Source of the DNA: Amia ocellicauda
Taxonomy: Eukaryota > Chordata > Actinopteri > Amiiformes > Amiidae
NCBI RefSeq assembly: GCF_036373705.1
Contig: NC_089852.1
Location: forward strand, 31,757,707-31,821,706
Length of the DNA stretch: 64,000 nucleotides
Reading direction: 5' to 3'
Shown here: piece after piece, positions 22,902 through 35,100 of the stretch
Layout of the letters: the number at the start of each line of letters is the position of its first letter
Position numbering within the stretch: the first letter of the stretch is position 1
Translations under genes and position numbers: made by a program
Notes under the pieces: model-generated
The model's input: only the letters and a program-made list of their open reading frames with translations
What the model was told of the DNA's origin: nothing
Databases searched by the model: none

Positions 22902-24369
22902 GTGGTGAAACTGCCTGGACCTAGGGACGTGTTTGAGGTGAGTTTTAAGAACCCTCAAGTGCTGGAGTGTTTTTGGAACATCTATAGAGAGAAAAAGGAA
23001 TGTATGCCCCTAAGTGACTTTGTAGTCGACGCCTTGACAAATAGAGAGATTAAAATCGTGACAATTCAGTTCTATAATGAAGCAGTGGCAGAGTACGATG
23101 TAGAGGTATGGCTGAGGAGACACTGTGAGATCCTTTCTGAAAGTAAGAGGGTCAATGATGAGGATGGGGTTTGGACCGGTGCTTGACGGTGGCAGGTGCA
23201 CCTGCAGGTGGAAGTGGCTGCCATCGGCGGAGTACGCCACCTGCCGAGCACCGTAGTATTAGGAGCAAACATGGCATGCCCAAACTGTGTAGAAACTGCG
23301 GGGCCCTGGGTCATTTAGCCACAACCTGCACTGTTATTAAGTGCAAGGTCTGCGGCGGGGAACATCTGACCAGGGCCTGCAAGCAGGAGAGGGCCTGCAA
23401 CCTGTGTGGTGGGGGAGGGCACCTTTTTAGGAATTGTCCCTCCTCCTATGCAAACAGGGCGCGGGCCCTCAGGGGTAGTGGAGAGGAAGAGAGAGGAAGT
23501 GGAGGCTCGTCCAAAGGAAATACCCCAAGATGGGGGTAGAGAGGAAACAGTCCTCAGGAGTCTCATAGGCTCCCTCTCCGACTCTGGGTCGGAAGTGGAG
23601 GCAGAGGGGGAGTGGACAGTTGTGGCGGGGAAGAGGAGAAGGGCAGAAAAGAGGAATGTGGGTAGGGGGGGTGCGAAAAGCAAGCGGATTAATTCTGCTG
23701 GCTCTCCCCCCCGCCAGCTCGCCCCCCGCTGCAGAGACCTCTCCCTCTCAGTTCTATATGCCCGACTCCAAGTCCGGAGCAGAGAGCTGTGGGCCTTCTC
23801 CACTCCTCCTAGTGGGCAGCCTGGTGGAGGACCGGTCCCCTAATAGTAATATCCCTCCTGCCCCATGCCCTAGACTCTCTCAGGGGAGGGGACAGGTATG
23901 CCATCCCGGCAGTAGTGGGTGAGCAGCAGGTCCTCAGGAGAGGAGAGTCAGCGCCAGTGTCTTCTGCCAAGAAGACCTCAGGGCCGCAATGGCGGAGTCA
24001 CTGGCGCTAGGGGAGGAGGCCTGCGGCAGTAGACAGCCGGGAAGGGAGAGACCACCCCCTCCCCCACCATTAGTAAAAAGAACAACTAGCGGGGTCTATC
24101 CAGCTCTCTCCTCAGTTGCACACAAGGCCTCTGCTCTGCCATCTGCTCGTCAGGCCTCGGATGCAAGGGAACCAGGGAGAACCTCCAGCACCACGGGCCC
24201 TGAGCCCAGTGGAGTTTTGCCAGCCTTACCGGGTGGTGGGAGCCGAGCCCCCCCCATGGTCTTCCTAGAGGATCAAGCGGTGAGGCAAATGGTTGAAATG
24301 ATGGGTGCGAGCGCTAAGCTAGGTGAGGGAGAAGAGAGAAGTGGGGAAGAGGAAGGTTTCTTTACATGA
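22902..24369 (+). pseudogene. Tx1-like ORF1 (gag-like, three CCHC zinc knuckles)
   Basis: The first frame (22902-23186) holds the N-terminal domain (VFEVSFKNPQVLECF, VEVWLRRHCEIL) and stops after a frameshift. The next (23171-23539) carries three knuckles: CRNCGALGHLATTC, CKVCGGEHLTRAC and CNLCGGGGHLFRNC. A basic/Glu-rich C-terminal region continues in other frames (23406-23843, 23989-24369). The knuckles are expected to bind the element RNA. At least two frameshifts separate the pieces. The 275-codon minus-strand frame at 22131-22958 is a GC-rich shadow. Confidence 0.75.
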
Positions 24370-24884
24370 TTGTTACGGAGCGGGTAATTGCCCTTACCGC
24401 CATTATGGCCTTAGTTATTATATCTATAAATGTGAGGAGCATTGCTGAGGTGAAAAAGAGGGCCGATGTTTTAAACTCTCTGGCTGGTATGAAAGCAGAT
24501 ATCCCGTTCCAAAAGGAATACAAAGATCTCCGGGACACTTGGACACTAGGCGAATCCTTTTGGTCGGGGTCCAATGTGTCCCGAGCGGATGGGATTGCCG
24601 TACTCCTGAAGAATCCATTCATTCAAGTACAAAAATGTAGGGTGATAGAGGCGGGCAGGTTGGCCAGCCTCGACTTTAAATACAAGGGGGCTGTATTGAG
24701 GCTGGTCAATGTATATTCCCCCACCAGCCAGAGAGAGAGAGTCCTCTTTCTCCCTCAGCTATGCCCGCTCCTGATCGGCACCTTACCAGTTATCATTTCA
24801 GGTGATTTCAACTGTGCTCTGAGGGATGTAGACCGGAGTAAGCTCCGCAACGATAGATCCAGCAGGGTTCGTGGAGGACTTTGA
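24366..24884 (+). pseudogene. Tx1-like ORF2 endonuclease, N-terminal part
   Basis: APE-type endonuclease start: IISINVRSIAEVKKRADVL, SFWSGSNVSRADGIAVLL, LVNVYSPTSQRERVLFL and VIISGDFNCALRDVDRS. The region where the catalytic Gln-Glu is expected reads PFQKEYKDL and appears slightly rearranged. A frameshift near 24871-24884 passes the reading to the next frame, where SDHRPL of the same domain is found. Confidence 0.75.
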
Positions 24885-26850
24885 ACTCTGTGATGCAGGT
24901 CGGGACCTGGTCCCCTTGTTCACCTGGGCGAGTTCTTCTGGCTCCTCCTTCTCCAGGATAGATCTCGTCCTCCTCAGTAAGCCACTGGAGAGGACCGCCA
25001 TGTCTTTGGAGGCAGTCTTCTTTTCAGACCACAGGCCCCTGACGACAGAGGTGCTCATTCCGAGCACACAGGATTCGGGGCCTGGGGTCTGGAAGCTCAA
25101 CACCTCTCTGCTCGATGACCTTCTTGTTATTAAGACCTTTAGCAGACACCTCGAGGAGTGGAGGACCCTGAGGGAACTTTTTGATTCTCCCATAGAGTGG
25201 TGGGAGATGGTGAAGAAAAGAACCAAGGGCTACTTCATTCAGTTGGGGAAATGGAAAGCTCGTGAGAGGCGGGCAACATATTCCCATCTAAACGCCCGCC
25301 TCCAGAGACTGAGTCTTTTACAGCTCAGAGGCTTCGACCTAGCTGAGGAGGTGGCCCGGGTCAAACTCAGTCTCTCCGCGCTCTATCGGGAGGAGCAAGA
25401 AAAGATCAAGGTCCTTTCCAGGGTCCGCATCATGGAGGACGATGAGAAGTGCAGCCACTTCTTCTTCAAGAAAACGAAGGAGAGGCAGCCTGCAATGTCC
25501 TCCATGATCGACTCCTCGGGGCAGGAGGTGGAGGCCAGAGAGGCTGTTGAGACAGTGGTGCGGGACTTCTACAGGGAGTTGTACGATCTGAAGGTGGTGA
25601 TTCAAAATCTGATCCATCACTTTCTGTCCCTGTTGGAGTCCCGCAACGAGGGGGACGAGGAGGCGGAGGAGGATCCAGAGATCACCACCACTGAACCCTC
25701 CCAGGTGATAAAGAGTCTTAACTCTGGAAGGACACCGGGTCCCGATGGGATCCCTGCTGAATTCTATAAGATTTTTTGGGAGGTGCTTAAGGAAGATCTG
25801 GCTCAGGTCTTGGGGTCGATGTACAGAGAGAGTAAACTGGCCCCTTCTATGAAGAGGAGTATCCTTTCTCTTCTTCATAAGAAGGGAGATCCAAAGGATC
25901 TGAGAAATTGGCGGCCGGTCAGCCTCCTGTGCACCGACTACAAGATACTGACCAAAGCACTGAGGCTCCGGCTGCAGCGGCCACTCCCTCAAGTCGTGGG
26001 TCCCGACAAGGTCTGTGGTGCCCGGGGGAGATCAGTGGCCGACAACGCCATGCTGCTCAGGGATGTCGTGGCCTACTCGAATGAGAGAGGGATTCCCCAG
26101 GTCCTAATCAGTTTGGACCAGGAGAAAGCCTTCGATAGAGTGGGCCACAAATACCTGCAGCTTGTCATGGAGAGGATGGGTCTCGCTCTTGGCCAGAGGA
26201 ATTGGGTGAAGATCATCTACAGCGGCCTAAGCAGCAGGGTCCTCGTTAACCTCCACCTGACCGAACCATTTCCGGTCAGGTCGGGGGTCCGACAGGGTTG
26301 TCCCCTGTCGGCCCTGCTGTACGTCCTCTGTTTGGAGCTGTTCATGCAGGCGATCCGCCGGGACGTCCGGGTAACAGGTTTCCATCTCCCGGGTTCCGGC
26401 GGAGAGCAACTGAAAGCCCTGGCCTATATGGACGACGTGGCCATAGTCGAGGAACTGCTGGACGGCTTCTGCAGGGCGACGGGGGCCGCTGTCAATAAGG
26501 CCAAGAGCGAGGTCTACCTCTCTAGGGCATGGCCTGTTGGCTGGGGCCCGCCGACCGTGTTCCCTGTGAAGCCATTCATCAAGGTTCTGGGGATCACGAT
26601 CGACAAGACCAACACGGGCACCCGGAGCTGGGAGGAAGCCTTATCCAAGGTCCAAAGAAAGATCCATGGCTGGAGCACAAGGACCTTGACAATGGCTGGT
26701 AAGGTGCTGGTCGTAAAGGCCATCCTCTTCCCGATACTTCTCTACGTAGGTATGATCTTCCCCCCAGACAAGGTCATCGCAAAACTAGTGACCAGAATAA
26801 TATTTCGGTTTGTCTGGGGGAGCAAAATGGAGAGGCTGAAAAGAGTGTAG
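24871..26850 (+). pseudogene. Tx1-like ORF2 reverse transcriptase (659-codon open frame)
   Basis: It begins with the end of the endonuclease (FSRIDLVLLS, FFSDHRPLTTEV). The reverse transcriptase follows: FFKKTKERQPAMSSM, NSGRTPGPDGIPAEFYK, NWRPVSLLCTDYKILTKAL, VLISLDQEKAFDRVGH, GVRQGCPLSALLYVLCLE, the active site AYMDDVAIVE with YMDD at 26425-26436, and GWSTRTLTMAGKVLVVKA of the thumb. The frame ends with TAG at 26848-26850, and the downstream frame continues in the same phase, so this is a single nonsense change. Confidence 0.88.
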
Positions 26851-27682
26851 ATGGTGAAGGGTACCCTGGATGGAGGCAGGGGGGTCCTGGACGTTGTGCG
26901 GCTTATAAAGGCGCAGGGGCTGGCATATGTGGTCAAGAACATCCAATCATGGGATCCCCCGCCGTTCTACAGGGCGCTCCAAGCCTTTGCGCTCGAAGTA
27001 GGCCTCCATAAAGTTGTCCTGGCCTCCTGGGATTATAAAACCATCTGTAGTCAGATGAGATCTACCCAGGAGACCAGCCGGATAGAAGATTACCCTCACG
27101 AAACCTGCCGGTTTATATGGGCTAACGCTACGCACGTTTGCCTCATAAACACGCAGAAAGATATCTCCTGGATGGCTGTGAGTCAGTGTCTCCCTACCCG
27201 AGTGTTCATGCACAGAAGGGGCCTGGCCCCTTTTGACATCTGCCCCTACAAGGGTTGCCTGGGAAAGGAGACGGAGGCTCATATCTTTAGGGATTGCCCC
27301 TCTGCCTGCAGGGTCTGGCTCCTGTTTTCTCCGTTCTTCCACGGGTTTGCCGTTCCTGTGACGGGCGACCGCCCAGCAGATCCTTTATGGTCCAGCCAGG
27401 GGAATAACATCATCAACCCTAAGGTGCTGGTGGCGTTTCGTCTGCGCAGTGAAACAGGCCCTGTGATAGGGACGGAACATGTGTCTATTCAACAAGCAGG
27501 AGCTGGACCCAGTCATCATCGTGAGGAGGGGCATGGTCCCAGTTAAGGACAATGTCAATCTGGAGGTCCACCAGAGGGCAAGGAGGAAGTCAAGAACTGG
27601 CAAATACAAGATCTGGGGGAGCTCAGGATCCCGTGATTGGACCCACCTCCAGGGACGGCCATCTCCCCCTGCTGGAGCCTGA
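26851..27682 (+). pseudogene. Tx1-like ORF2 C-terminal region with zinc finger
   Basis: Same phase as the reverse transcriptase frame after the in-frame TAG. It contains RFIWANATHVCL and a Cys/His cluster CPYKGCLGKETEAHIFRDC, the C-terminal finger typical of L1-group LINEs. After a frameshift around 27460-27480 the last part is read from the 27479-27682 frame. Confidence 0.75.
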
Positions 27683-28140
27683 GTTCAAGATCTTTTAACC
27701 TTTTTTAATGAATGATTGTTTTTAGAATTTATTAAAAAAAAAAAAAATGTTTTTAAAGAATGATTTGATTTTAAATGCACTTGTTTTGTTTTGGTATTTG
27801 GTTGGTTTTGTTTTGTTTCTTTGTCAAATACATTGGCTGTTTGGATTTTAATTTTAAATGCATCAGACTTTTGTTTTTGTTTTTTATTTTATGGTTTTAT
27901 TTGTTTTATGATTTATCTGATGCATTTTCATGTATTTGACTTTTTTTTGTTGGTTTGGCAGTTTATTGTTTTATTGATTTATGCACATGTTTATTTGAGT
28001 TTATGTAATTTTGTCACGTTAAGATTTTAAAAAACTTAAGTGATTTTAGAAATTGTTTTTAATTTTTTTAAATCACAAGTATTACAATTTTGAATGTTTT
28101 TATGTGTAATGTAAAATACTTAAACAAATAAAACAGTATC

Positions 28141-28499
28141 TGCTGATTGGAAATTATTCACCTTTTGTTTAGAACTGTATAAAAATGCAAACCCAGAAGA
28201 GATCTGTAAGAAAGCTGTTTGAACACGAGTTCACTTTTCTTCCGGGCCGGCCTGATTAAAAGACTTCTTTACCATTTGCAACACAACTCTGCTGCCGTTT
28301 TCGTCAATTCAAGAGGGTTTCTTCAATGAGAGACACTTGTATATTTACAAGTTGCCACAGACAGACACAGGAGAGTACAGGTTAGAGGCAACCTTCTTGT
28401 TGTCTTAGCATTCCTCATTTTGTTTTAAGTTTGCCTTAATTGAAGTTACCATTGTCTGTAGTTGCCTTAATTGAAGTCATTTCAGTTCAGCTGCTGAGT
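28141..28499 (+). other. LTR-like or unassigned segment between Tx1 and Gypsy-2
   Basis: The stretch has a TATA-like TGTATAAAAATGC near 28176 and GATTAAAAGACTTC near 28253, reminiscent of the 3' half of an LTR. Without a second copy in the window this stays a suggestion. No gene is visible. Confidence 0.3.
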
Positions 28500-29905
28500 C
28501 AGCTGCTAACCCAAACCATGTGATTGCTGTCAGACATGTTCCTCCTCCACATGATGCACAAGCTTTTCATGATGCACACTCTTTCCTGGGATTGACCATC
28601 TGGTACTCCAAATTAATCCTCAGCTATGGCATGATGGTGGAGCCCCTCTGTGCTCTTCTGCACAAATCTGCTGTGTTTCTATGGACAGACGTTGCTCAGA
28701 GAGCTTTTGACCATGACAAAGACCTGATTTCTAATAGCCCAGCCCTTGCATTATTTGAACCGTCATTGCCAAAAACAATTACTACAGATGCCTCAGATTA
28801 TGGTGTTGCAGCAGTATTTGCCCAAGTTCATGGGGACACTGAGAAAACCATTGCATTTGTTTCCCGTACATTATCAGAGCGCGAAAGAGTGCCTCGCCTG
28901 CGTTTGGGCGACAGAAAAATGGCGTAATTGTCTTTGGGGTTACCAGTTAATTCTACGGATGGACCATAGCCCACTTCAAACATTGTTTTCCACTAAGGGT
29001 CTTGGACGAGCAGGTATGAGAATTGCGAGATGGTCTGCGCAATTGCTTTGTTTCAATTTAAACATTGAATACAAACCTGGACGTGAAAACGTTACTGCTG
29101 ATTGCTTATCACGCTTGCCGCTTCCTGACAATGAGCTCAACCAGGACCTAGACATTAAAATGGTTGCCCTGGTATCTGACTTTGCCGCTGTTACTGCTGA
29201 ATAATTCAAGAGCTCTTCAAGCTCACACCCTGTGCTGCAAAAGTTGAAAGGGTTTCCACGCAGTTCAAAAGGCCTGGACCCTGCTATCATGCCCTACTTC
29301 CAGATACAGACAGCACATGCAATACAAGATGGTTGCATAATTCGTGGCACTCATTCTGTAATTGTACCAACAAACTTACAATCAAGACTCAGTCAGCAGT
29401 CTCATGGCTCCTATCAAGGAATTGTGAGAATGAAGCAGCAGGGATCTTTATTGGTGGCCTTGCATGCACTCTCAATTTGAAGCTGCCGTTGAGTCCTGCA
29501 TTACTTTAGTTCAGCATTTAAAGACTGCCATCACACAAGCTGCTCCATTGCACCCTGTGCCCACTCCCAATGCAGCTTGGGAGAAGATAGAAATCAACTA
29601 AATTGGTCTCAGCTGAATTAGAAAAGGTTTTGACTGACAGCGATATAGACATTGCCACAGCTCCGCATATTACCCACAGGCCAATGGGGAAATTGAGAGA
29701 TTCAACAGAGTGCTAAAATACTGCCTGCAGACTGCAGAAATTGAAGGGAAACCATGGATGTCCTTTGTGACTGAGTTTTTACAAACATACCTCACTACTC
29801 CACATCCTAACACACAAATGTCTCCTGCTGAACTGTTGCATGGACGTTCCCTTCACACAAAGTCGTATATCTGAGGTCTTCCCTCTGCAACACCCGTTAA
29901 TCAAA
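28500..29905 (+). pseudogene. Gypsy-2 (K02A2.6-like) RNase H and integrase remnant
   Basis: The right part of the split element. 28520-28927 reads the connection (FLGLTIWYSKLI) and RNase H start (ITTDASDYGVAAVF, FVSRTLSERE). A shifted frame (28746-29204) gives LRMDHSPLQTLF, KGLGRAGMRIARWSAQLL and NVTADCLSRLPLP. The integrase follows: a partial zinc finger (SHGSYQGIVRMKQ), then after a large internal deletion near 29620 the YYPQANGEIERFNRVL block with the catalytic Glu, ending about 29905. No LTR is found. Confidence 0.78.
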
Positions 29906-31640
29906 ACTCCAATATGAAACAGGGGAGCAATCAGATTTCAGCATGGGCCCAACCCCTGGCTCTGCCCCTGCATGACTCTCCATTCTGAAAGAAAATGAAA
30001 AGACAACATTTAACCAAACCATGAGATAACCAAATCTAAACTTCAGAAAATGAAAACCATATTCCCAAAACTGCTTCTATTATAAAATACATTTTAAAAC
30101 TACAGTTTCATCAATAAGAGATGATTAAAATGTTGAAAAACATACCCCAATCGTAAGCAGCTTTAATTAAACTCCCCACACGAAGCACATCCTGGTCACA
30201 GCTGGTAATATGGTGTAAAACATCGGTCAGCAAATCCCCATTAATTAAAGTTTAAATAAAACATTTGCATTTCACCCCCCTTTCTGTCCTTCCTGTGTCT
30301 ATAAGATCTCGACTAGCAATTCATCACCATCCTAAATTAAAATAAAGCAAACTCATCAGCAAACAAGTGACGAGTTAAAACAGACCTATAAAACAGAAGG
30401 AAGCATTCAAAAATGTAAAAGAGACTGTCTGATTACTCACCACTGCTCAATACTTTGTTTCTAAAACCCTCCTACTAGGAAACCACAGGCTCGTATGAAT
30501 GGGGTTCCCTTCCCCTTTAATACAGGAGCTCCAACGTCATTCATTATTAAACCTTCCCTTACTGCATTGCTACACAAACCAGGTACCATTTCCACAGGGT
30601 GTTAGGTTTGTGAAAGAGACAATATGTATTTTGAGTATTTTAAATTACCCTACAAAATCACTGAAAATGTACAGGATAGGAAAACAACTTACAGCCAATT
30701 CATATAAAATGGTGGGCCTGGAGCACCTCATAATATTGACCTACACGCCAATCACAAGTGAAGAAGACAGTACTTGATAGCTGGTTTGCATTAGGTACTT
30801 TAGATTGAAGAATCTTCTGAGACACAAACGCCTCTATCTAGTGTTGGAATTCTAACGTGTGATTAGCGTTTTAGTCAAAGTTTAGAAAAAGAGCAGAAGA
30901 ATAAGACCCCATTCTGCAGAATGATTTCAAGTGTGGAAAGTGGAATAGAGTTATCCATTGAGTCAGAAAACCACCCAGATGGGGAGGGACTATGCAGTTA
31001 CCCATGGGAATGTATGTGTATCAAAGCTGTGTACTGAACCATGGGAGTGTGACACCCCAGCAGACCCCCTCTTGTGTCTGGTATATATAGTGAGACACAC
31101 ACCCCTATACTTCCTCTTTTGCCAGAGCTAGACTTTCACGCGACAACCCAGCTCTGTGGGGTTTCTCTTTCTCGGATAACTGGGGTTGCATTCACAACCT
31201 AAAGTTTTAATGATTGAGTGATAAAACATGTTCAATAATAAATACATGAGATTTTTAAGTTTATAATCCAATTTAAAGGTTTGTTAACATTTCAGAGGTG
31301 TCCCTGGTGAAATAACAGGCACCACATTGAAAAAAGCCCTATTATTCAATTATGTGTATTTCAATGCCTGAACATTAATAAACAACCCCTCAACCCTGAT
31401 TATTTATCTGCTAGTAATGTGTGTTTGTTGATACTGTAATGCTTATTCTGTCTGCAATGTGATTAATATTACTGTCAACAATTTTATAAATTATTTTAAA
31501 ACAAAATGGATGAGATTAAACACACAGTTGACTTGTAAATATTGACGTTTGTTTTATCTGCTCACATCATATGGTACCTGTTGAGCCTTTCTTGTAAATT
31601 AATGGAAAAGTTTGTTGAAATAAAGCAAATAGAAATTCTA
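29906..31640. repeat. OR-flanking duplicon, copy without a receptor
   Basis: Matches 4565-5960 (without the L2 tail) and 45253-46000. It contains the hAT-like end (29914-29972), the GTGTTGGAATTCTAACGTGTG block near 30840, and a ~260-bp segment at about 30945-31207 also present at 45440-45706. Similarity fades after about 31540 and no OR gene follows. Confidence 0.7.
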
Positions 31641-33374
31641 TTAACACTAGAAGTGCCAAGCCGGTAAATTTGACCGATTTGGATATTAAAATTTGAATTA
31701 CTCTGTGTTCCTAAATACACTGCACATACCCATGCGTGACTTTTCCTAACTATATGTATTAAACATGCCTACAGCGTTTTAGCTGCAAAAATGTGAAAAT
31801 AAATAAGTTATTAACACATTTACCTAGAATAGTCAAAATCGGGTTATTTTGACCGGTCATTTAAATACATAATAACTCAAACATAACACATAATCCTGTG
31901 TTCCCATTACAATACAGTCTGGTGCTCCAATGGTGATCTCTACCTGTCTACAGCCTTTCATGTTCTTGAAAAACACACGCATTGTACAGCATTACAGGTG
32001 TTTTCTTACAGCTGTATTCAGATTGAGTGGATACAGTGATTACCCGCAAATAAACATGGATTGAAATGGAGACTGAAGAGAGCATGTTTTGGAAATGCCC
32101 TGTATATGAACATGACTGATTCAGGGGCATCAGTGATACTGGCAATGATCATTCATGGGTTTGTGCCAGTGTTGTGAAAACATTGCGAGTGAAACACCAG
32201 GTCCAAATGGCACCTAGTGCTTTTACTCCACTGATCAATACGTGATTAATGCTGCACATAGTACAGAGTGCAATAGCGCAGCACATTGCACGCACTATTA
32301 TGATTCATGGACATTATCAGAGGAGGAGCATGTATTGAAATGCTATATATTCGTGGAGAAAAAGAGTTGACCTGGAGAGGCTGTCAATGCAGTGTGAGGT
32401 ACAAGCTCATCCAGGGAAAGTGCAGAAACATGTCCTGTGTGGACTATCCCGAGCGGTCAGGTATGCAGGCTTTATATAAATAGAGTAAATAGTTTATTGA
32501 AATACAAAGCTTACAGTGAATAAAAGCAGTGTTTGTTGAAAAGAAAGTTTACACGGTGTTGAAAATGTTTACTTTAGTGTACAATTATGTTTTGATAAAT
32601 GCAATAGTTATTTTTGAACTATAAAAAATTGCTTTTGAGCATTATTCCAATATTAAAGTTTACACTTGTTTCATTCTCTTATTGTATGAATTTTATTAGC
32701 TTTTTGCTCATTGTAGGCTATATAGTTATTCATGCTTTGACTGAAAAAAGTGTGTTGTTATTTATAGCAATAATATTAATGTTTTTTATCATATTTCAAT
32801 TTAAATACTACATTTGTGCTACATAAATGTTGGATTTGATGTTCATGAATAAAACGTATGAGTTTTATACGACGGTTTGCCTTTGATTGTCATATCACAG
32901 CTGTTAAAGAGCTATCGGTTTCAAAGCTTTGGTGCTTGTAGGTAGTTGTAAGCATCACATCAGGGACATTCCCTCAGTCAGACTTAATTCTTAACAGAAA
33001 TTAGTACAGTTTTAAAGGAAAAATGACGTCGGGTACTGTGACTGTTTATCCCATCAAAAGCTTCAAATGGTACAAGTTCTGCAAAGTTTGTAGGCTGTTC
33101 TCCCAGAGGTTGGAGGGTCATCATGGAAACAGGTGTCTTCCTGTTATGGCATACAAACTGCCCGATCTCACGGTTTTCTTTAATGATGGACAATGAGGTA
33201 ACATCTTCAGCTTTGAGAAAAGAACAGGAAATCCACAAACGGACACTAAGCAAACTGGTTGTTCACTTATAAAAAATAAAAAAACAGAAATGGAAGCAGA
33301 GAGAGGAACTTCAAGAGGATGTACCCTTAACAACCACCTTATTGGCTTTTGCAAGCTTGATGAATCCAATTTGC
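31641..33374. other. Unassigned AT-rich region, possible piggyBac-like left end
   Basis: TTAA at 31641-31644 followed by CACTAGAAGTGCC resembles a piggyBac-type terminus (TTAA target, C(C/A)CTAGAA start). No second end or transposase was found. The 70-codon hydrophobic frame at 32614-32826 is AT-rich and probably chance. The overlapping minus frames at 32984-33369 are not recognised. Confidence 0.3.
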
Positions 33375-35100
33375 TAGGTCTTTATACATGCTATTATATA
33401 TAATGCTAATATTAATATAAAACATTAGGCATTTAATATAAAACATCATATAGTTACTTAAAAAACACTTTCTTCAACTTTCCAATACAGGTTCTTCAAT
33501 CCCTGCTGTTGGCAATAGAGCATAGCGGAAAGAAGATGTTACAAGCAAATCCCCTGAGTGGTTAGGAAGCTTGAACGCTGCGTGTTCAGCTCCTTCATCC
33601 CAACCCATCCCCGTGGGGTGTATATGTTCAGCGAGTGTAAGCGTGTCCCTGCTGTTGGAGAGAGCGATAGGTGTGTGCCCATCAATGTGAATGTGCAGAA
33701 TGTTCTGAGGGCATCACATGGACCAAAGTGACCTTTCAGGAGAAGATCCATTATAAGTTTAACATAATTGTTGAGATGCTCTTTGAACAGTGCTTTTAAG
33801 GCAAAAAAAAGAAACATACAGGCATAACACAATAACGACTACAGTTATCAATCCATGCAGAAGAATCATACCCAGGTGTCAGTGAGCCATCCCCAGGGGA
33901 TTCCCCCTCCTGTGGACTGGTGTATCTTTGTAGTTGCTTTCCTAATGTGCTCTATAAGATTATCAATATGTTCTGAGTTATCTGGTATATAGGTACAGCA
34001 TTCCCGTCCTATAATGGCACATGTCCCTCCCTGGGCTGCTAGCAAGAAATCTAGAACTAGCCTGTTCTAGAGGGCAACAGTTCACATTTCACCATTTCAG
34101 TTGTTATATTGCTGAGAGCTTCAGTTGTGGTGTTTCTTACAGTTTCTAACATACTAGCTATTAATCTGATTTATTTTATTGCTCTGCTCATACATATGGA
34201 ATAGTATGGAGGCCCCCTTCCCCTATCTCAATCTTAAGGTGAGTAAATTGTTCTGCATCTAGAAGGTATTTATCCTTGGTGTGGGGCATAGCTGGCTCAA
34301 CATGCCCTATATAACAAGAACCGGTGAACTTACAGGGGGGTTCCCAATATGCCCGCATGCCACACACCCAATAGGTCCTGTTCCAGGGGGAATAGAAATT
34401 ACAAGTCTGATATACTAGTTCAGAACCATTTATGCATACAATGTGATTAAAAGTACTGTTGACTGGTTTGGTTATAATATGAGACGCACACAGATCCTAT
34501 GTTACTGTGGGCTAGGTCGATGTATGGCATTTTAAAATTCCTTCTACTCCGATTAATCTTTGGTCTAAGGTACCACCCCTCTGTGATATAACCATATGCA
34601 TACCGTACATTAGAGATTGCCTTGAGATGTGAATAATTAAAGCTTACCGGAATGGAGATGGGGATCATTTGAACCCCTTTCTTGGTGTCGTGTGGAATGT
34701 GGGAGCAAACCCAACATTTTGTTTTGTTGAGGGCATTTGCATAGGTGCTTGTCATTTGGATGAATTCGTTATCTGTCCATGACTCAGCTAAGGACAGGCA
34801 GGTCCAAATACTGTGGTGTACACAGCCATCTTCATACTGGATTATCAGGAAATCCACAACTGTTGCTTTCCTAGGAATGACAAAAGATAGAGGTTTAGTA
34901 CACAGTTCTCTTGGATTATAATTTTTAACTTGTGACCAATGTTTCCACCTAGTACCCCCATCCTGTCTGTCAATACAGACTGAAGTGTCTGTAAAAAGAA
35001 GGACATTATGTAGTCCTGTCCATTTGGGCCTGAGCCCTGGTCTGATTGGGATTATTTTAAACATAACTTGTGAACCAACCTCAGGGAGTTCCTCTTTAAA
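33375..35100 (-). mobile_element. Retroviral remnant ERV2 (same family as ERV1)
   Basis: On the minus strand: the end of pol, env, the region after env (33539-33832, matching 59203-59427 of ERV1), and the first ~130 bp of the 3' LTR (33375-33504). All align to ERV1 (51777-60064) in the same order. Everything upstream of the pol C-terminus and the rest of the LTR are missing. It is more decayed than ERV1. Confidence 0.8.

Larger units (their letters stand above)
22141..28140 (+). mobile_element. Tx1-like (L1-group) LINE, nearly complete
   Basis: A GC-rich leader (about 22141-22900) precedes ORF1 with three CCHC knuckles, then ORF2 with endonuclease, reverse transcriptase and a C-terminal zinc finger, then a T-rich 3' UTR with AATAAA near 28126. 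Two ORFs with zinc knuckles in ORF1 fit Tx1-type elements. GC content is much higher than in its neighbours. It lies inside Gypsy-2. The exact ends are not defined. Lesions are few, so it is younger than most elements here. Confidence 0.8.

Noticed and set aside
22131-22958. 275-codon minus-strand frame with Ser/Pro/Arg-rich sequence
   Set aside because: It lies over the GC-rich leader of the Tx1 element and overlaps ORF1 in the opposite sense. Composition-driven shadow without a recognisable domain.
23279-23470. Zinc-knuckle protein as a host CCHC gene
   Set aside because: Position and order before an endonuclease/reverse transcriptase frame show it is ORF1 of the Tx1-like LINE.
32614-32826. 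70-codon hydrophobic frame that could be a small membrane protein
   Set aside because: Extreme AT bias gives Ile/Phe/Leu-rich chance frames; no conservation evidence, no promoter.
33121-33369. Overlapping minus frames at 32984-33369 as an exon of a host gene
   Set aside because: Overlapping frames of similar length, no splice sites I trust and no family resemblance.
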